DNA of 64,000 nucleotides, from positions 1 through 64,000 of the forward strand of contig JAWPHD010008237.1 of assembly GCA_037043455.1 (NCBI GenBank), in the 5' to 3' direction. Below, piece after piece: positions 1 through 12,850 of the stretch (position 1 is its first letter; each line of letters opens with the position of its first letter). A program made the translations under genes and the position numbers. The DNA comes from Cyrtodaria siliqua (Eukaryota; Mollusca; Bivalvia; Adapedonta; Hiatellidae). Below the pieces are notes generated by a model. The model was given only the letters and a program-made list of their open reading frames with translations. It had not been told where the DNA came from and searched no databases.

Positions 1-1220
1 CTTGTTTTGTTTTTATGTAAAAACGGTCGTATGTACTTGACACGTGCTCTAATGCCCCTTGGCAGAAGGCTTTATAAACAGATCTTGACTGATTGGGTCT
101 TTGTATTGAACATATCACTCACCAGTTGACTCAAGCCATCTAAGGATTAAGTAATCGTCAGTTTTCGCCTCTCTTTTGATTGGTTCTAAATTTCATACGC
201 CGAGAAACTCGGTGAAAAGTCACAACTCAGTTTAATCTTTTATTCAAAAATGGACGGATTTAACGATGGATATGATGTCTTTGTTTTTATTTTATTCCTT
301 ATCGTTTTTGGATTGTTCTGTTTCCATTTATTTCAGTTTAATGAATACACTGCAATATTTTATCATTTTAAGTCTAAGTATTCGTGAATATGTATTTATT
401 GCGTTTGCATTGCTGCATCAATTCATGCATAATAGGGCCAAGAATTTACTTTTTAATTTGTACCACTCACGTTGAGCTCGATTTTTAAAGAATGAATGCT
501 CTACCACAAGCACAGATTTCGGTTGCATGTGCCATCTTGTTGTATAGTACACACCACGCAAATGACAGACAATTAGTTTGATGTTTAACGTAATTTTACA
601 GAACTTTTTAGGCTATGTATGACGGTCGTTTTTTTTATATTGCAGGCAGACCACCTTGTATTTTTGGGTATAACCAGTACTTTATACCTCCCGCCATCTG
701 TAAGAGGTCCTGAAAAAGTCTTGACTATGAATATCTATGGAAGTACAATAACGATAAACAACAACATAATGTGTTGATAATCTGTTGAACAGCAATTCAA
801 TTAAAAACCTTCGCCTTCCTATATGTTTTCATTATTAACATACATGTATATTTTCGTTTTCAATCAAACGGGTCTGTTAATGCATTCAGTGTTTATGAAC
901 ACAGAACCGGACTGGTGTGCGCGACATAGCTGTATGAATGATTCGACCGACCAGGTACGGGGTATGTCATGAATGAATTGTAAGTAAGCATTTTCTCTGA
1001 TAATATGTTCCTGATATTTGTATCTGAGATTCTGGATTACATATTTGTATGTACAGGTTACTCGAAAGGTTACTGTCACAAGCCTAGATATTAGTAACGA
1101 CCTAATGGTTATCTAAGCGTCCCGCATTTTCTACACATGTCGGTCTATAGTTATTCATAGATTGCTTTTATTTATATCAGTTACCGAGATATAATTGTGT
1201 ACCTTGTGTCTTGATTCGTG

Positions 1221-2930
1221 TCAACACCTACAACCGCGTAGTGCACTTTCTACAAATCGGCACCTACAACAGTGTCCCGCACTTTGAACAGATCAGCACC
1301 TACAAAAGCGTCCCGCATTATCTACACGTCACGTCATGAAACGACCAATTATTTTTGCTATTGACACCAATGTTACATTATCACAAATTCATGATTTGCT
1401 GAAGCTTCATCTCAAGTATGGATAATGTAGCAGTGAAACGTTCATATAGTCAAATAGTTTTCCATTTGAAAAAAACAACAACAAAAGGTGGAGTAACAAG
1501 ACATGTAAGAATTTTTTTGTTAACTAAACATGTCAAGGGTAGAGCTGTTTTCATTGATACTACTCACAAAGTGTATGCATAGATTCGAAATTTGGAAAAT
1601 GTTCATCAATTATCCAGTAAAAGTCATCAATACCCGTCTTACACATACAACAACAAAACTGAATAGAAATGGGCTTACAATGTCCATTTCCAACAAAAAA
1701 CGAAGGATTACTTTTTATTATATAAACTTCACTCGACTACACCTTGAAGGTTTATATGCACCGCTAATATTTATATTTGATATTCCATACCGACTATAAC
1801 CAGAGGTCAACACCTACAACAGTGTCCCGCACTTTCTACACATCATCAGCTAAAACAGCGTCCCGTACTTTATTTACGTCAATGCCTGCAACAGCGTTAT
1901 GCACTTTCAACATTCAATACATACAACAGAATCTCGCCAAAATCTCGCACTTACTATGCGCCAACACCTACAACAACGTCTCGCACGTTCAACACGTAAA
2001 CACACAATATTTTCCTGCATTTTCTACATCTCCAACGCCTGCAACAGAGCCCCGCACTTTCCTCACGGAAACACAAAGTATCGTCCCGCACTTTCTACAC
2101 GTCCAACACTTTCTCTACATTCAACACCTACAACAGCGTCCCGCACTTTCTACACGTAAACACACACAATATCGTCCAGCACTTGCTACACGTCCAACAC
2201 ATTCAACAGCGTCCCGCACTTTCGACACGTTAACAAATACAATATCGTCCCGCACTTTCTACTCGTCAACAATTACAGCAGCATCCCGCACTTTCACTAC
2301 GTAGAAACACAATATTTTCCCGCACTTTCTACACGTCCAACACCTACAACAGCGTCCAACACTTTCAACATAAAACACATAATATCGTCCCACACTTTCC
2401 TCGGGTCCAACTCCTGCAACAGCGTCCCGCACTTTCAACACGTAAGCACATACAATATCGTCCCGCACTTGTTACGCCTCAACACTTTCAACAGCGTCCC
2501 GCACTTTCAACTCTTTGACACATACAATAACACACCACATATTCTTCACGTGCAACACGTCAATACCTACTATAACGTCTGTATCTTCTACACGTATACA
2601 CCTACAAAAGCGTACTCCGACATTTTACACGTCCACGCATCTGAATCTGAACCTGAAACTGTACAAAGTATGACCTGTTACGACATATACACTTCGGGAG
2701 AGAGGCTGTTGCTATTAGTAGCATTTTACGACAGGTTATTTGAAGTTCTCCACTGATGGCGAAACGGTTTTCAAGATGGTTCCAGTCTATAATTGTTTTT
2801 GGAAAAAAGAGCGAACAAAATGGATTAAACAAAAGCGCCCTATACTTTTACACGTCAACACCTTTAACATCGTCCGCACTTTGTACTCGTCAACACCTAC
2901 AACCAATTTGATCTAACGCAAGCATGTGTT
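1221..2930. repeat. Degenerate 36-bp minisatellite (copy 1)
   Basis: Blocks of an imperfect unit of about 36 bp, readable as CAACACCTACAACAGCGTCC followed by CGCACTTTCTACACGT, occur at 1221-1330, 1803-2520 and 2845-2905. Because 36 is a multiple of three the array stays open in several frames and gives a repeated TPTTASRTF-like peptide, but there is no promoter, conserved start or splice context, and the same array recurs in the duplicate at 7629-7745 and 8228-8482. Confidence 0.8.
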
Positions 2931-2949
2931 TGTTATCTAACTGTATAGT

Positions 2950-4440
2950 CGTTCTATTACAATACAACTGAAGAGAATATAAGTTAAAAGGTGTAATCGG
3001 ACACTAGGATTCCTACGCAGACATTTCAAGGACGGTTCCTTCAATAGCCGCAAACATACACCACCATGGTTCGTTCGGCTCTTGAGTACTCCTCCACAAC
3101 ATGTGACCCACACCTCCAGCAAGATAACAAGACACTTGAACAAGTACAGTGGAGAGCAGCATGCTATTTACACATGTACACTAATATTTCACCACAGTAT
3201 GCGTGACCAAAAATGGATAACCAACACCATGGGGAAAGTCTTGAAGATCGACACCGCAACCGTAGGCTCCCGATGCTAAACAAAATTCAACACGACCTAG
3301 TTGACATCAGCAATAGTGAGCAAACATGTACATACAGCAGTCCGACAGCAGCGTCGGGTGGAACCAACGCCTATTCCAGAAGAGAATAACGAGTGCAACT
3401 TATAAAGTTCCTTATTGTCTGGGAAAATACGGGACTGGAACGAACTATCAACCAATCATCACAGACCCTGATAGCTTCCAAATTCGCACCCAAACCTACA
3501 TTATCATCTTGAAACGTAAGGAAATGCGTTACGTACATATACATATAACTTGGGCGTGTACCCACCATTAATAAGGGCACCCACGAATCACCACCGCCCT
3601 TCTGTACATAATGTTAATCGCTCAACTGTATATAGTCATTTTGGGTGATAAGTGATTCCGTCCCTGATGAGCCGTCCCGTAGGACTAATTGCATTCTGTC
3701 CAGAACCCGGGCCTGTTGCAGGAATAAGATCTAGATAAAGAACGTCACAATGTGCCCACTAAACAACTGCTGACTAAACAACTAAGTCGCTATTAATCAG
3801 CGTTTCGAACCATTCGCAACTTCTCGATGACTTCTTTGAAGAAAGATCCCAAAGAATGACGGGATTGTTTGAGTTTTCACAAATGCGAATCCCCAAACTG
3901 GCGAATATCGAACTTCGAAAGAGCAAGATGTCCGGTTATAAGAAGCTTTTTTAGTTGACACTTATGTTACGTTACACACAAAAGTTGCGTACAAGCGGAG
4001 ACACTCAAGTATGCGTTGCATAAGGCCTGTTCGCAATAAATGTTCTATGCATCGTATGTTCGCAATCATGTACGTTGCGTACGCGTATGGATCGATAAAC
4101 AAGACATCAAAACAAGAACGCAACGTATGACGCATTAAATAAATGTACGCACTGATTGTACGCCTCGCATGTACGCGACGAGTGTAAGTAACGTACAGGC
4201 AAGGGAAAGTAGCTTCTGGTTCCTGTAACGTCTCCATTGGAAAGACGCAGATCTTACGGATTGCGGGAGATAAGCAGTACTGGTTCTACCCAACAAAATG
4301 TATGTGGTCTGCCTCCAACACGAACATATGGACCGTCAAATATAGCCTAAAATGTGCTGAAAATTACGTCAAACACGATTCAACAATCAAATCTGGTTCC
4401 AGTGCAGTTAAACGTGGCAGTCCATCTTCAGCAAACACGG
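2950..4440. other. No recognisable gene
   Basis: Unique-looking AT-rich sequence. Short open frames here have no familiar domain. A GTACG-rich stretch lies near 3960-4200 and a hammerhead-like CTGATGAG core at 3664 lacks its partner GAAA. I see nothing else. Confidence 0.5.
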
Positions 4441-4752
4441 ATGACGCTTTTCTTCGTGCAGTCACTTTTCTAAAAGAAAACGACGAGGACAAAATATCTT
4501 ATCTGTCAATGATTTAATACTTAAAATAGAAGAATTTCTAGGATATTCGGGTATAGATTCAAAAACATAAAGATACGTATTTAAGGTCGTTTATACATGA
4601 CGCTTTTCTTCGTGCAGTCACTTTCCTAAAAGAAAACGACGAGGACAAAATATCTTATCTGTCAATGATTTAATACTTAAAATAGAAGAATTTCTAGGAT
4701 ATTCGGGTAAAGATTCAAAAACATAAAGATACGTGTTTACGGTCGTTTATAC
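4441..4752. repeat. 156-bp tandem duplication (two units)
   Basis: 4441-4596 is repeated at 4597-4752 with only a few substitutions. The unit starts ATGACGCTTTTCTTCGTGCA and ends GGTCGTTTATAC. The near identity shows a recent local duplication. Confidence 0.9.
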
Positions 4753-4908
4753 GACCGAAAAATTATAACAGGAATAAAGTCGTTACCTGTAGAAATACTG
4801 CTTCTTCGCTGCATAATTTCTAATACGAACCAAAAATTGCAGATTCGTAGTTAGAAAAGCTATGGCTTATTGACACCGCGGCAAATATAATAAGAAATGA
4901 ATAGAAAA

Positions 4909-5236
4909 AAAGTATGATAATATACCTTTGGAAACAGCCGAGCACAACACATACGAAATATTGCAGTCTCGGTTTGATTGAGACTGTTCATGAGCGGTAG
5001 TGAAATATGCTAGCTACCGCTCACGCCCTCTAGCCCCGGGTTGAGCAGAACTCAATATTCCTGAAATCAATACTACACAGTTTTAACCATCCCGAAGATG
5101 GCATGCATACGGCGGTGGACATGGAGTTTTACGCTTCTCCATGTCGTACGGCGTATGGTCCCAGTATCTAATAAAATTAAATGCCCAGAGGAGCGAAATA
5201 AACACAATGGAATTTAGTTGGGAGCAGCGGTTATGA
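4909..5236 (-). mobile_element. Family A dispersed repeat, copy A1
   Basis: Reverse-strand copy of the family described at 25625-26368. It begins with the complement of the shared end (AGTATGATAAT...CCTTTGGAAAC), carries the hairpins CAGTCTC/GAGACTG and GAGCGGTAG/CTACCGCTC, and ends at GGTTATGA. The sister duplication at 8580-8600 lacks it, so the insertion lies between AATGAATAGAA and GACGAGATTTTGAG. It is truncated relative to the full unit of about 600 bp. Confidence 0.75.
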
Positions 5237-5426
5237 CGTGTTTGACGAGATTTTGAGTAAATATCGTCAAACAAGCAAATTCGGAATAAGTTGTTCCAAC
5301 ACTTAACATTTTTAAGACAACTTTATTTACGAGGAAAGACGCTGATGATGCATCGGTTGGCCAGGCAGTCATACAATATGTTCGGCCACGTTCGATTATT
5401 ACACCTTTACTAGTTGTACTTCAAAA

Positions 5427-5992
5427 AAGAGTATGATAATGGACCTTTGGAAACGGCCGAATAGGACAAATACGAAATATTGCAGTCTCGGTTTGATTCA
5501 GACGGTTCATGAGCGGTAGTGAAATATGCAAGCTACCGCTCACGCCCTCTAGCCCCGAGCAGAACTCAATATTAATAAAAATCAATAGTACAAAATTTTA
5601 ACCATCCCGAAGATGGCATGCATATGGCGGTGGACATGGAGTATCTTTCTTCCCCATATCGTACGGCGTATGGTCCCAGTATCTAATAAAAATTAAATGC
5701 CCCGAAGAACGAAATAAACATAATGGAATTTAGTTGGGAGCAGCGGTTATGAAGCCTGCATATCACAAGTAACAGTCAAAAGACTGAATTAACAAGCAGA
5801 CAACATATCCTATAAGTGGTTAAACAATACCCAGAGCCTTTAATCGGCCGGAATAGTGGAACCACTGAATCGAAAATTAAGTAAGAAAACAAAAAGAAAT
5901 GAAAATGTACCACCGATAATTAAATATAAGTATCAGGCTCAGCGATCTCCAAAGATCGAATGAATAACAGTACTAATTGCAAGCGCGGGGAG
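5427..5992 (-). mobile_element. Family A dispersed repeat, copy A2 (near full length)
   Basis: Second reverse-strand family A copy. It contains the terminal block (AGTATGATAATGGACCTTTG), both hairpins, the middle block with the complement of CTGCTCCCAACTAAATTCC, and the far end with complement of GATCTTTGGAGATCGCTGAG. The empty equivalent is in the sister duplication near 8695, where GACGCTGATG runs directly into CTTGGAT. Confidence 0.75.
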
Positions 5993-6440
5993 ACAAGCCA
6001 TCTTGGATCCGAATTTATTACTGATTCTCTCTCTAACCATGGATGTCCGGCTGCGAAGGGATACAAAACGGGACATGTCTTCAGTATGCTGCAGATATTG
6101 TGGACCACACTATTCGCGAAAACCTAAAAACCTTTCAAAGAATGGGCATAATTGCATCTGTTACACTGTTATAACATGTAATTTTAAATGCAAACCAGTA
6201 CCAGAGTAGGTCTCACAGCGAGTGAAGTGACTTCTATTTAGAAAATACAAATTTCGTATTTTATGTCTAGAAGCAAATGCAAGCCAGTCTTGAAATTCAA
6301 ACATCGGTCTTCGTTCTAATCAATAGTTAGATGAATGCTGATATACTTTGGAAGACCTCTTGGTTACTCCGTCCTCGAAGACCATCATGGAATTACTTTA
6401 TGCAAATAGTAAACAATAGCCAACAGTAAATCGTCAGCCA

Positions 6441-9400
6441 TTAAAAGGAGTTTACTCAAGGCATCTACGGATTAAGTAATCGTCAGTTTTCGTCTCGCTT
6501 TAGATTGGTTCTAAACTGCATACGCCGAGGAAACTCGGTGAAAAGTCGCAACTCAGTTTGATGAAAATGGACGGATTTAACGATGGATGTGATAAGTCTG
6601 TGTTTCTATTTTATTCCTTATCGTTTTTGGATTGTTCTGTTTTCCATTTATTTCAATCTAATGAGTACACTGCTATGTTTTAACATTTAAGTCTAAGTAT
6701 TCGCGAATATGTATTTATTGCGTTTGCATTGCTTCAAAAAAGTGTCAATTCAATTCATGCATAATAGGGCCATGTATCTACTTTTTAATTTCTACCACTC
6801 ACGTTCAGCTCGAATTTTTAAGAAATGAATGCTCTACCACCAGCACTGATTTCGGTTGCTTGTGTCATCTTGTTGAATAGTAAAGTCATTTTACACTACC
6901 TTTTAGGATATAGTTGACGGTCGTTTTTTATTGTGGTAGAGCCAGATCACCCACGTATTCCTGGGTAGAACCAGTACTCTATACCTCCCGCCATCCGTAC
7001 GAATCGACACATTCTGACTTACAAGTTGAGCTCGCAGTGGGATTCCAACCCGAACGGTGAGAAGCGAGAAGGTTTTCATCGCAACGGCTTTAACCCCTGG
7101 ACCCCGGAGGCCTGAAAATGACAGACTATGAATATCTATGGAAGTATAATAACGATAAACAACAACATAGTGTGTTGATGATCTGTTAAACAGCAATTCA
7201 ATTTAAAATCTTCGCCTTCCTGTATGTGTTCATTATTAACATATTTTTCGTTTCCAATCAAACAGGTCTGTTTGTGCATTCAGTGTTTAGAAACGGACTG
7301 GCGTGCGCAACAAAGCTGTGTGAATGTTCGGCCGACCAGGTACGTGGTATGTCATAGATGAATAGAAGGTAACCATTTTCTCTGACAATATGTTCCAGAT
7401 GTTCCTGATGTTTGTATCTGAGATTCTGAATTAAATATTTTTATTTTCAGGATGCTCAAATGATTACAGTCATAAGCTTAGATTACAGTCATAAGCTTAG
7501 ATATTTGTAACGACCATTAACATGATGATTGTCTAAGCGTCCCGCATTTTCTACACGTCATGTCGGTCTATAGTTATTCATAGATTGTTTTTATTTTATA
7601 TGCCATACAGAGATATGATGTCTTGATTCGTGTCAACACCTACAACCGTGTACTGCACTTTCTACATGTCGGTACCTACAACAGTGTCCCGCACTTTTAA
7701 CAGGTCAGCACCTACAAAAGCGTCCCGCATTATCTACACGTCACGTCATGAAAACACCAATTATTTTCGACATTGACACCAATGTTACTTTATTAAAAAT
7801 TCATGATTTTCTGCAACTTCATCTCAAGTATGAATAACGCAGCAGTGAAATTTTCATATAGAAAAATACTTTTCCACTTGAAAAGCAACAAAAAAGGGTG
7901 GGGTAACAAGACCTGTAAGAAAGTTATTGTTTGTTTACTAAACAGATCAAGGGTACAGCTGTTTTCACTGATAGCTGCTCACAAAGTGTATGTATAGATA
8001 AATGTTCATCAATAATCCAGTAAACCTAATACTCTTCTTACACATAAAACAACAAAATTGAATAGAAATTGCCAATTTCCCTTATAATGTCCCCATTTCC
8101 AACAAAAAAGGAGGGATTATTTTTTATTATATAAACTTCATTCGACTGCACCTCGGAGGTTTATATGCAACCTAATTAGTTATTCATCTCCAATATTTAT
8201 ATTTTATATGCCATACCGACTATAACCAGGGGTCAGCACCTACAACAGTGTTCCGCACTTTCTACATGTCAGCAACTACAACAGCGTCCCGCACTTCATA
8301 CACGTCAACGCCTGCAACAGCGTTATGCACTTTCAACACATCAATACCTACAACAAAATCTCACACATTCTACATAACACCTACAACAACGTCCCTCACG
8401 TTCAACATGTAAACACAACATATCGTCCCGCACTTTCTACACGTCCAACACTTTCTACACGTCCAACACCTACAACAGAGAATGGAAGAATATCTTGGAT
8501 ATTCGGGTGTAATTTCTACTGCGAGCCAAATAAGGCAGATTCGGTGTTAGAAAAGCCATGGCTTATTGACACCGCGGCAATGAATAGAAGTTCCACAACG
8601 ATTTTGAGGAAATATCGTCAAAACAAACCAATTCGGAATCTGCTGTTGCAACACTTAAAATCTTTTTGACAACACTATTTACGGGGAAAGACGCTGATGG
8701 GAATCTTGGATTCAAATTTCTTACTGATTCACAATTTAACGTTGAATGTTCGGCTGCCATTATGTGGTCCTGCCTTAATTCTATTAAGCGATGGGAAATC
8801 TTATATTAGCAGGATTTTATAACGGATATTTCGACAATAAAACACCTTTAAAAACATGTTTTTACTGAACAAATGCGATGACCTGTTTAAATTTACTTGT
8901 TAATTTTTTTAATTTTACAATATGCAAACATTTTCAGCCGAAATTAAGGTTTTGTTTCATACCCAAGCCAACCCGTTTTCGCTTCTTTGAGAAGGGGTTT
9001 GATGAGTTATGAAATTTAATACTCGGACCACGTAATGGAAAATTTGAGCAAAATGCGGTGGTTCACCAAGGTGTTGATATGGAAGGGATACAATACGGGA
9101 CATGTCTTCAGTATGCTGCAGATATTGTGGACCACACTATTCTCACTTCAGATGGCCTAAAAACCTTTCAAAGAATGGGCATAATTGCAACTGTTACACT
9201 GTTATATCAGGCAATTTTAATTGCAAACCAGTACCTAGAGAAAGTCTCACAGCGAGTGAAGTGACTGCTATTTAGAAAATACAAATTTCGTATTTTATGT
9301 CTAAGAGCAAATACAAGCCAGCCTTGAAATATAAACAACTGTCTTCGTTCTAATCAATAGTGACGATGAATGCTATTATATTGGGGAAGACCTTTTGGTG

Positions 9401-9480
9401 ACTCAATCCTCGAAGACCGTCATAAAATGACTTATGCAAATGATACACAATAGCCAGCATCCTGTTAAATCGTCAGCCAT
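6441..9480. repeat. Diverged tandem duplication, copy 2
   Basis: Head-to-tail partner of 127-6440 without the two family A insertions, so it serves as the empty-site reference. The boundary is recognisable because the end of copy 1 (CGTCAGCCATTAAAAGG) runs directly into the start block (CATCTACGGATTAAGTAATC). A short frame at 9058-9264 has a counterpart in copy 1 near 6060-6210, but the frames differ by indels, so coding is doubtful. Confidence 0.75.
7629..8482. repeat. Degenerate 36-bp minisatellite (copy 2)
   Basis: Same imperfect unit as at 1221-2930, in two blocks, 7629-7745 and 8228-8482, separated by the non-repetitive sequence shared with copy 1. It has fewer units than copy 1, which is usual for minisatellites. 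Confidence 0.75.
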
Positions 9481-10700
9481 GTTCATGCCCATGACTGACA
9501 TGAAATATAGTGATGAAAACTGGATGTGAACTGAATACTTTCAGCAAATTTATGTCTGATCAAACGGACAAATACAACAGTACTTCCGTATTGACGTTTG
9601 ACCACACTGTGTGGTGGAAAGCAGTCGAAATTCAGCAGCTAGTGGGACATAACAGTTTAATGAAAAATATTGTGCTAAGACTAGGATAACTTTTTGAAGC
9701 ATTGATACTCTGATGGGAGACTCAGGGCTACACGAACTATTGAATGGTAGATTCAGCAGGAGGTCTAATTTTAAACGAAAATGCCATTTCACGAGCCTCA
9801 GATTGATGCAGTTTTAAATGCGATAATTTTGTTGAGGTTTAACGGTATTTCAGTCCATTCAAAAACATACTGATTCAAAGTCATGAAGATACATTACCTC
9901 CCTCTGACGTGCAAACAACCCGAGTGCAGTATCGATATTATTGGACGATCTTTTCCACACAGTTCTTTTTACCAGTATACCTTCAAATACAAATTTTCAC
10001 TGCTGTTGCTTTCCATGTAACACTTTATTTCCAACAAATATTTCACGCGCGAAACATTCAACCCATTCCTCTCCAATGTTTTCGCCATTTAGTTCTTTAA
10101 GTACTTTGATTATTAAGTATAGGATTGCGATAAAACTTGCATATTATACAACTTACGAAACAATTTCAGGAAAATCAAAGACGCTCTAATTCTAAACCCA
10201 TCCTGGAGATATACCCTTTCCAAAACAACCCCCTGGCTGTATAGGTACTGTAGGTACTGCTTGAGGCAGGTATATTTAGAAACTTCATTCTTCATCTCCA
10301 GACATGCCAAAACTGTTTAACATAAAATCCTGAGATTTTTAAAATTGAAGATCTAAAAGCGCAAATTTAAATTTTTTATGCAATTAATACTTTTCAATTG
10401 TTTGATAGTTATAGCAAATAATAGATTAGCATACTTCAACATGCACAAAAATACAGTGTTTTAGAGAGGATTTCGTAATTAGATTAGAAATACCCGTGAA
10501 AGTGCACATTATTTTCTACACAGATGAGTGCTAAATGCAAATACAAAGTCTGCATAACTCTTAATTGAATTATATTCATCATAAACTACCACACATAAGG
10601 AGTTTCTATCTCCTCACACCACACTTGCTATTTCAATTAGATTGACAAATTATAGTAGCCAGAGATATATTTCTGCTATTGCACATGCTATGTCACTGAA
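9481..10700. other. No recognisable gene
   Basis: AT-rich sequence in which I see no repeat unit, no domain and no long frame. Overlapping short frames near 9900-10300 look like chance. Confidence 0.5.
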
Positions 10701-10719
10701 GGAACTTATATGTCCTTAG

Positions 10720-10978
10720 GCGTTAATTGCATGTTCAGCCAGTGCATTACACGGATGACCCCCCATTGATTTGACACTTGTAAATACTCGTCTGGCTAGG
10801 GAGCGTAACAGGACCAATATAGGAAATAGCAGGTTACAATTGACTACTCCATTTTTAAAGTCTTTGGTATGACGCGGTCAGGGGACTCGAACCCACGACC
10901 TCCTGAATGCAAGGCAGACGCTCTAACCAGTACTCGAACCCACGACCATCCCGAATGGGTGGAGGGCACCGGGTCCGA
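10720..10978 (-). mobile_element. tRNA-derived SINE
   Basis: On the reverse strand a tRNA-like head is visible. It has an A-box-like TGGTTAGAGCG, an anticodon-region-like CTGCCTTGCATTCAGGAGG resembling tRNA-Ala, and a perfect B box GGTTCGAGTCCC. A second GGTTCGAGT lies just upstream, so the head is partly duplicated. It continues into a non-tRNA body downstream. An intact tRNA is excluded because the acceptor ends do not pair. RNA polymerase III internal promoter elements are the expected drivers. Confidence 0.65.
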
Positions 10979-11219
10979 CGTTTTTCAGCAATATATTCTG
11001 AAAATGCAACAAATTCATCAAATGCTATGTAGAAAAGACGTTGGTTTGTTTCACCGTTCTTGATGTTTAGCACTAGCCGTGCTCAAGATACTTATTAGTT
11101 TCTACATCTTCATTTTAAGAAACTGAGTGTCCTATTTGACCCTAATGTTTCTGTCGGTGGTAGAAAAACAAAAATAGTGAAATGATAGGACAGAAAATTG
11201 AAGCAGAAGACAGGTAAAG

Positions 11220-11760
11220 TTTCCAAACCGTGTTTTCATCACCTTCAAATTTGAACTACTCCGTAGCATCAGACCAAACCGGATGTCCGGTTACAGGTAC
11301 ACTGGCATAGGAACGTTTCATTTATATGGGGGTCAAGTGGAAACCTCAAACTTTGTTAAACGTAACAAAAAAAAAAGTGAAGCACCAATAGTTGTGCGAA
11401 CGCCGGATTGCGAATTTAACATTTTAACTGAAAAATCTGTGTGAAAATGGGGGATAGTCCAGGTAAATAACATGACATAGTTAGGGTTATTTTCATATAA
11501 CATTTGTAATGATATTGAACAAGTGTAAAGTTTCAAAGCTTTTCGCCTATTCGTTTTTGAGAAATGAGGAAAAAACAAAAACTTTAACGAAAACTTCAAA
11601 ACTCGTAGACGGACGGACGGATAGACGGACAGACAGATGGAAATCGCCAAACTGTAAGGCAAAACAAAAAATCTGTACATTATGGTGGAGTCTAGACCCG
11701 ACAAATTTGCTATTATTTCGGGCGTTTATTTAAGCCAAAGGTTTTTCAGCTATGTAAGTG
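11220..11760. repeat. Mollusc-type interspersed repeat with GACGGACA run
   Basis: Contains a run of imperfect GACGGACGGACGGATAGACG near 11607-11640 after an AC-rich block. Open frames on both strands (11333-11704 and 11509-11733) are repeat translations rather than genes. Similar runs end the repeats near 46890 and 51400. Confidence 0.5.
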
Positions 11761-12339
11761 AGTAATTTTAACAAAATGTAAATACATTATATATAGTTTA
11801 TATATAATTGGAACTGGCAATTTTAGTGGTAAATAAAAACACCTTAGTTTTGAAATTCGGTTTAGAAATAAATATTTTACAGCCATCAATTTAGATGAGG
11901 CTTTTTGTATGTAAATTCCTATCTATCTGTCTACATCCTGCATTACCCTCTTTCAGGTATTATGTACATCTGCCGTATTGCTGGGACAGCAAAAAACTAA
12001 GAAATCTCAAATATAACTTCAGCTAGCCTCAATAGTTTGCTATCAATTTTTCAGGATGTCTTAATTTCGGTTTGCCCAACTTATTAAAACCATTTTTGGA
12101 TAAAAGGTCGAAGCGCCCCAATATGCAACATAGAGTAAAAATACTTTTTGAACTTCCCCTACCCTCACATGTCAGTCAAATTATTCGGATCTCGGGAAGG
12201 AGGCTGTTCCAACCCCTGTCAGTGTGAGTAACATCTTGGGGCCTAACCATCGTTTAGTCACTCTAGACCTGGTGTTGTTTTAAATACTAGTAGTTATAGT
12301 TTTTTCATAATGGACCATAATGTTACTGTGCGGTAAAAA

Positions 12340-12850
12340 AGATGCGATGACAGAGTGGTTAGCTTACTTACTTACTCTGGATATAGAAGTATGGGGTTCG
12401 ACTCCAGGAGGTTCACCTCTCGAGAATTGAAAACGCACTCCCTTAGATCTAGAACTTATTCGTGCACGATAGTTAAAGCACAGGCACCCGGCACAGAGAT
12501 AGGATAGTAAAAGATGGACTTGAGTGGTCAAAATATTAATTAATTGAGTTCTGGACCCCACAAAAATGGTTATATATATGTATATATTTTACTATCCTAG
12601 CTCTGTGCCGGGTGCCTGTGAGTTAAAGTTACTGTGAAAGTATGTCATTCTTCCTACGGATGTAAAGCCGTTGGTCCCTTATGCAGGGAGAGACATACCC
12701 TTTTCAGGTTAAAAATCTCGCTGAACTTCTGTGGTTATCACAAAAAAGCCTGCAGGTAAACTCATCCACAGAAATGAAACTGTGATAATCAAAAGTATGT
12801 GTACAATACGTCAATAGTATTGGAAGACAGAAAGAAAGAAAGAAATAAAA
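12340..12850 (+). mobile_element. tRNA-derived SINE, interrupted
   Basis: The head GATGACAGAGTGGTTAGC plus the B box GGGTTCGACTCC at about 12393 is tRNA-like. After an inserted MITE the body resumes and includes GGATGTAAAGCCGTTGGTCC at about 12657, a sequence type shared with the tail at 20830-20950. It ends in a GAAA-rich run near 12827-12850. The SINE is split by the 142-bp element at 12479-12620. Confidence 0.6.
12479..12620. mobile_element. hAT-type MITE, 142 bp
   Basis: Terminal inverted repeats begin CACAGGCACCCGGCACAGAG and pair over about 34 bp with one mismatch. The direct repeat AGTTAAAG flanks it exactly (12471-12478 and 12621-12628). An 8-bp target duplication and a CA start are typical of the hAT superfamily. 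The interior is only about 75 bp and encodes nothing, so it depends on a transposase elsewhere. Confidence 0.85.

Larger units (their letters stand above)
127..6440. repeat. Diverged tandem duplication, copy 1
   Basis: Matches 6441-9480 in the same orientation over several blocks: about 127-1900 pairs with 6457-8340, 4500-4910 with 8480-8590, 5237-5350 with 8595-8700, and 5995-6440 with 9050-9480. Identity by eye is roughly 80-90 percent with many small indels, so the event is old. This copy is longer because it gained two family A insertions (near 4909 and 5427), a 156-bp internal tandem duplication and extra minisatellite. No open frame longer than chance is conserved between the copies, so it looks non-coding. 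A related 170-bp fragment at 23190-23360 shows the sequence is part of a dispersed repeat family. Confidence 0.75.

Noticed and set aside
1777..2304. A 175-codon frame with a repeated TPTTASRTF-like peptide as a repeat-rich protein
   Set aside because: It is the translation of a 36-bp minisatellite that stays open because 36 is divisible by three; start and ends are not kept in the duplicate copy.
3655..3700. Hammerhead ribozyme: CTGATGAG followed by a GTCC/GGAC stem
   Set aside because: The second conserved core segment (GAAA) is missing after the stem and no closing helices are apparent.
10869..10978. Functional tRNA gene
   Set aside because: A and B boxes are present, but the acceptor stem does not pair and the B-box region is duplicated; it is a SINE head.
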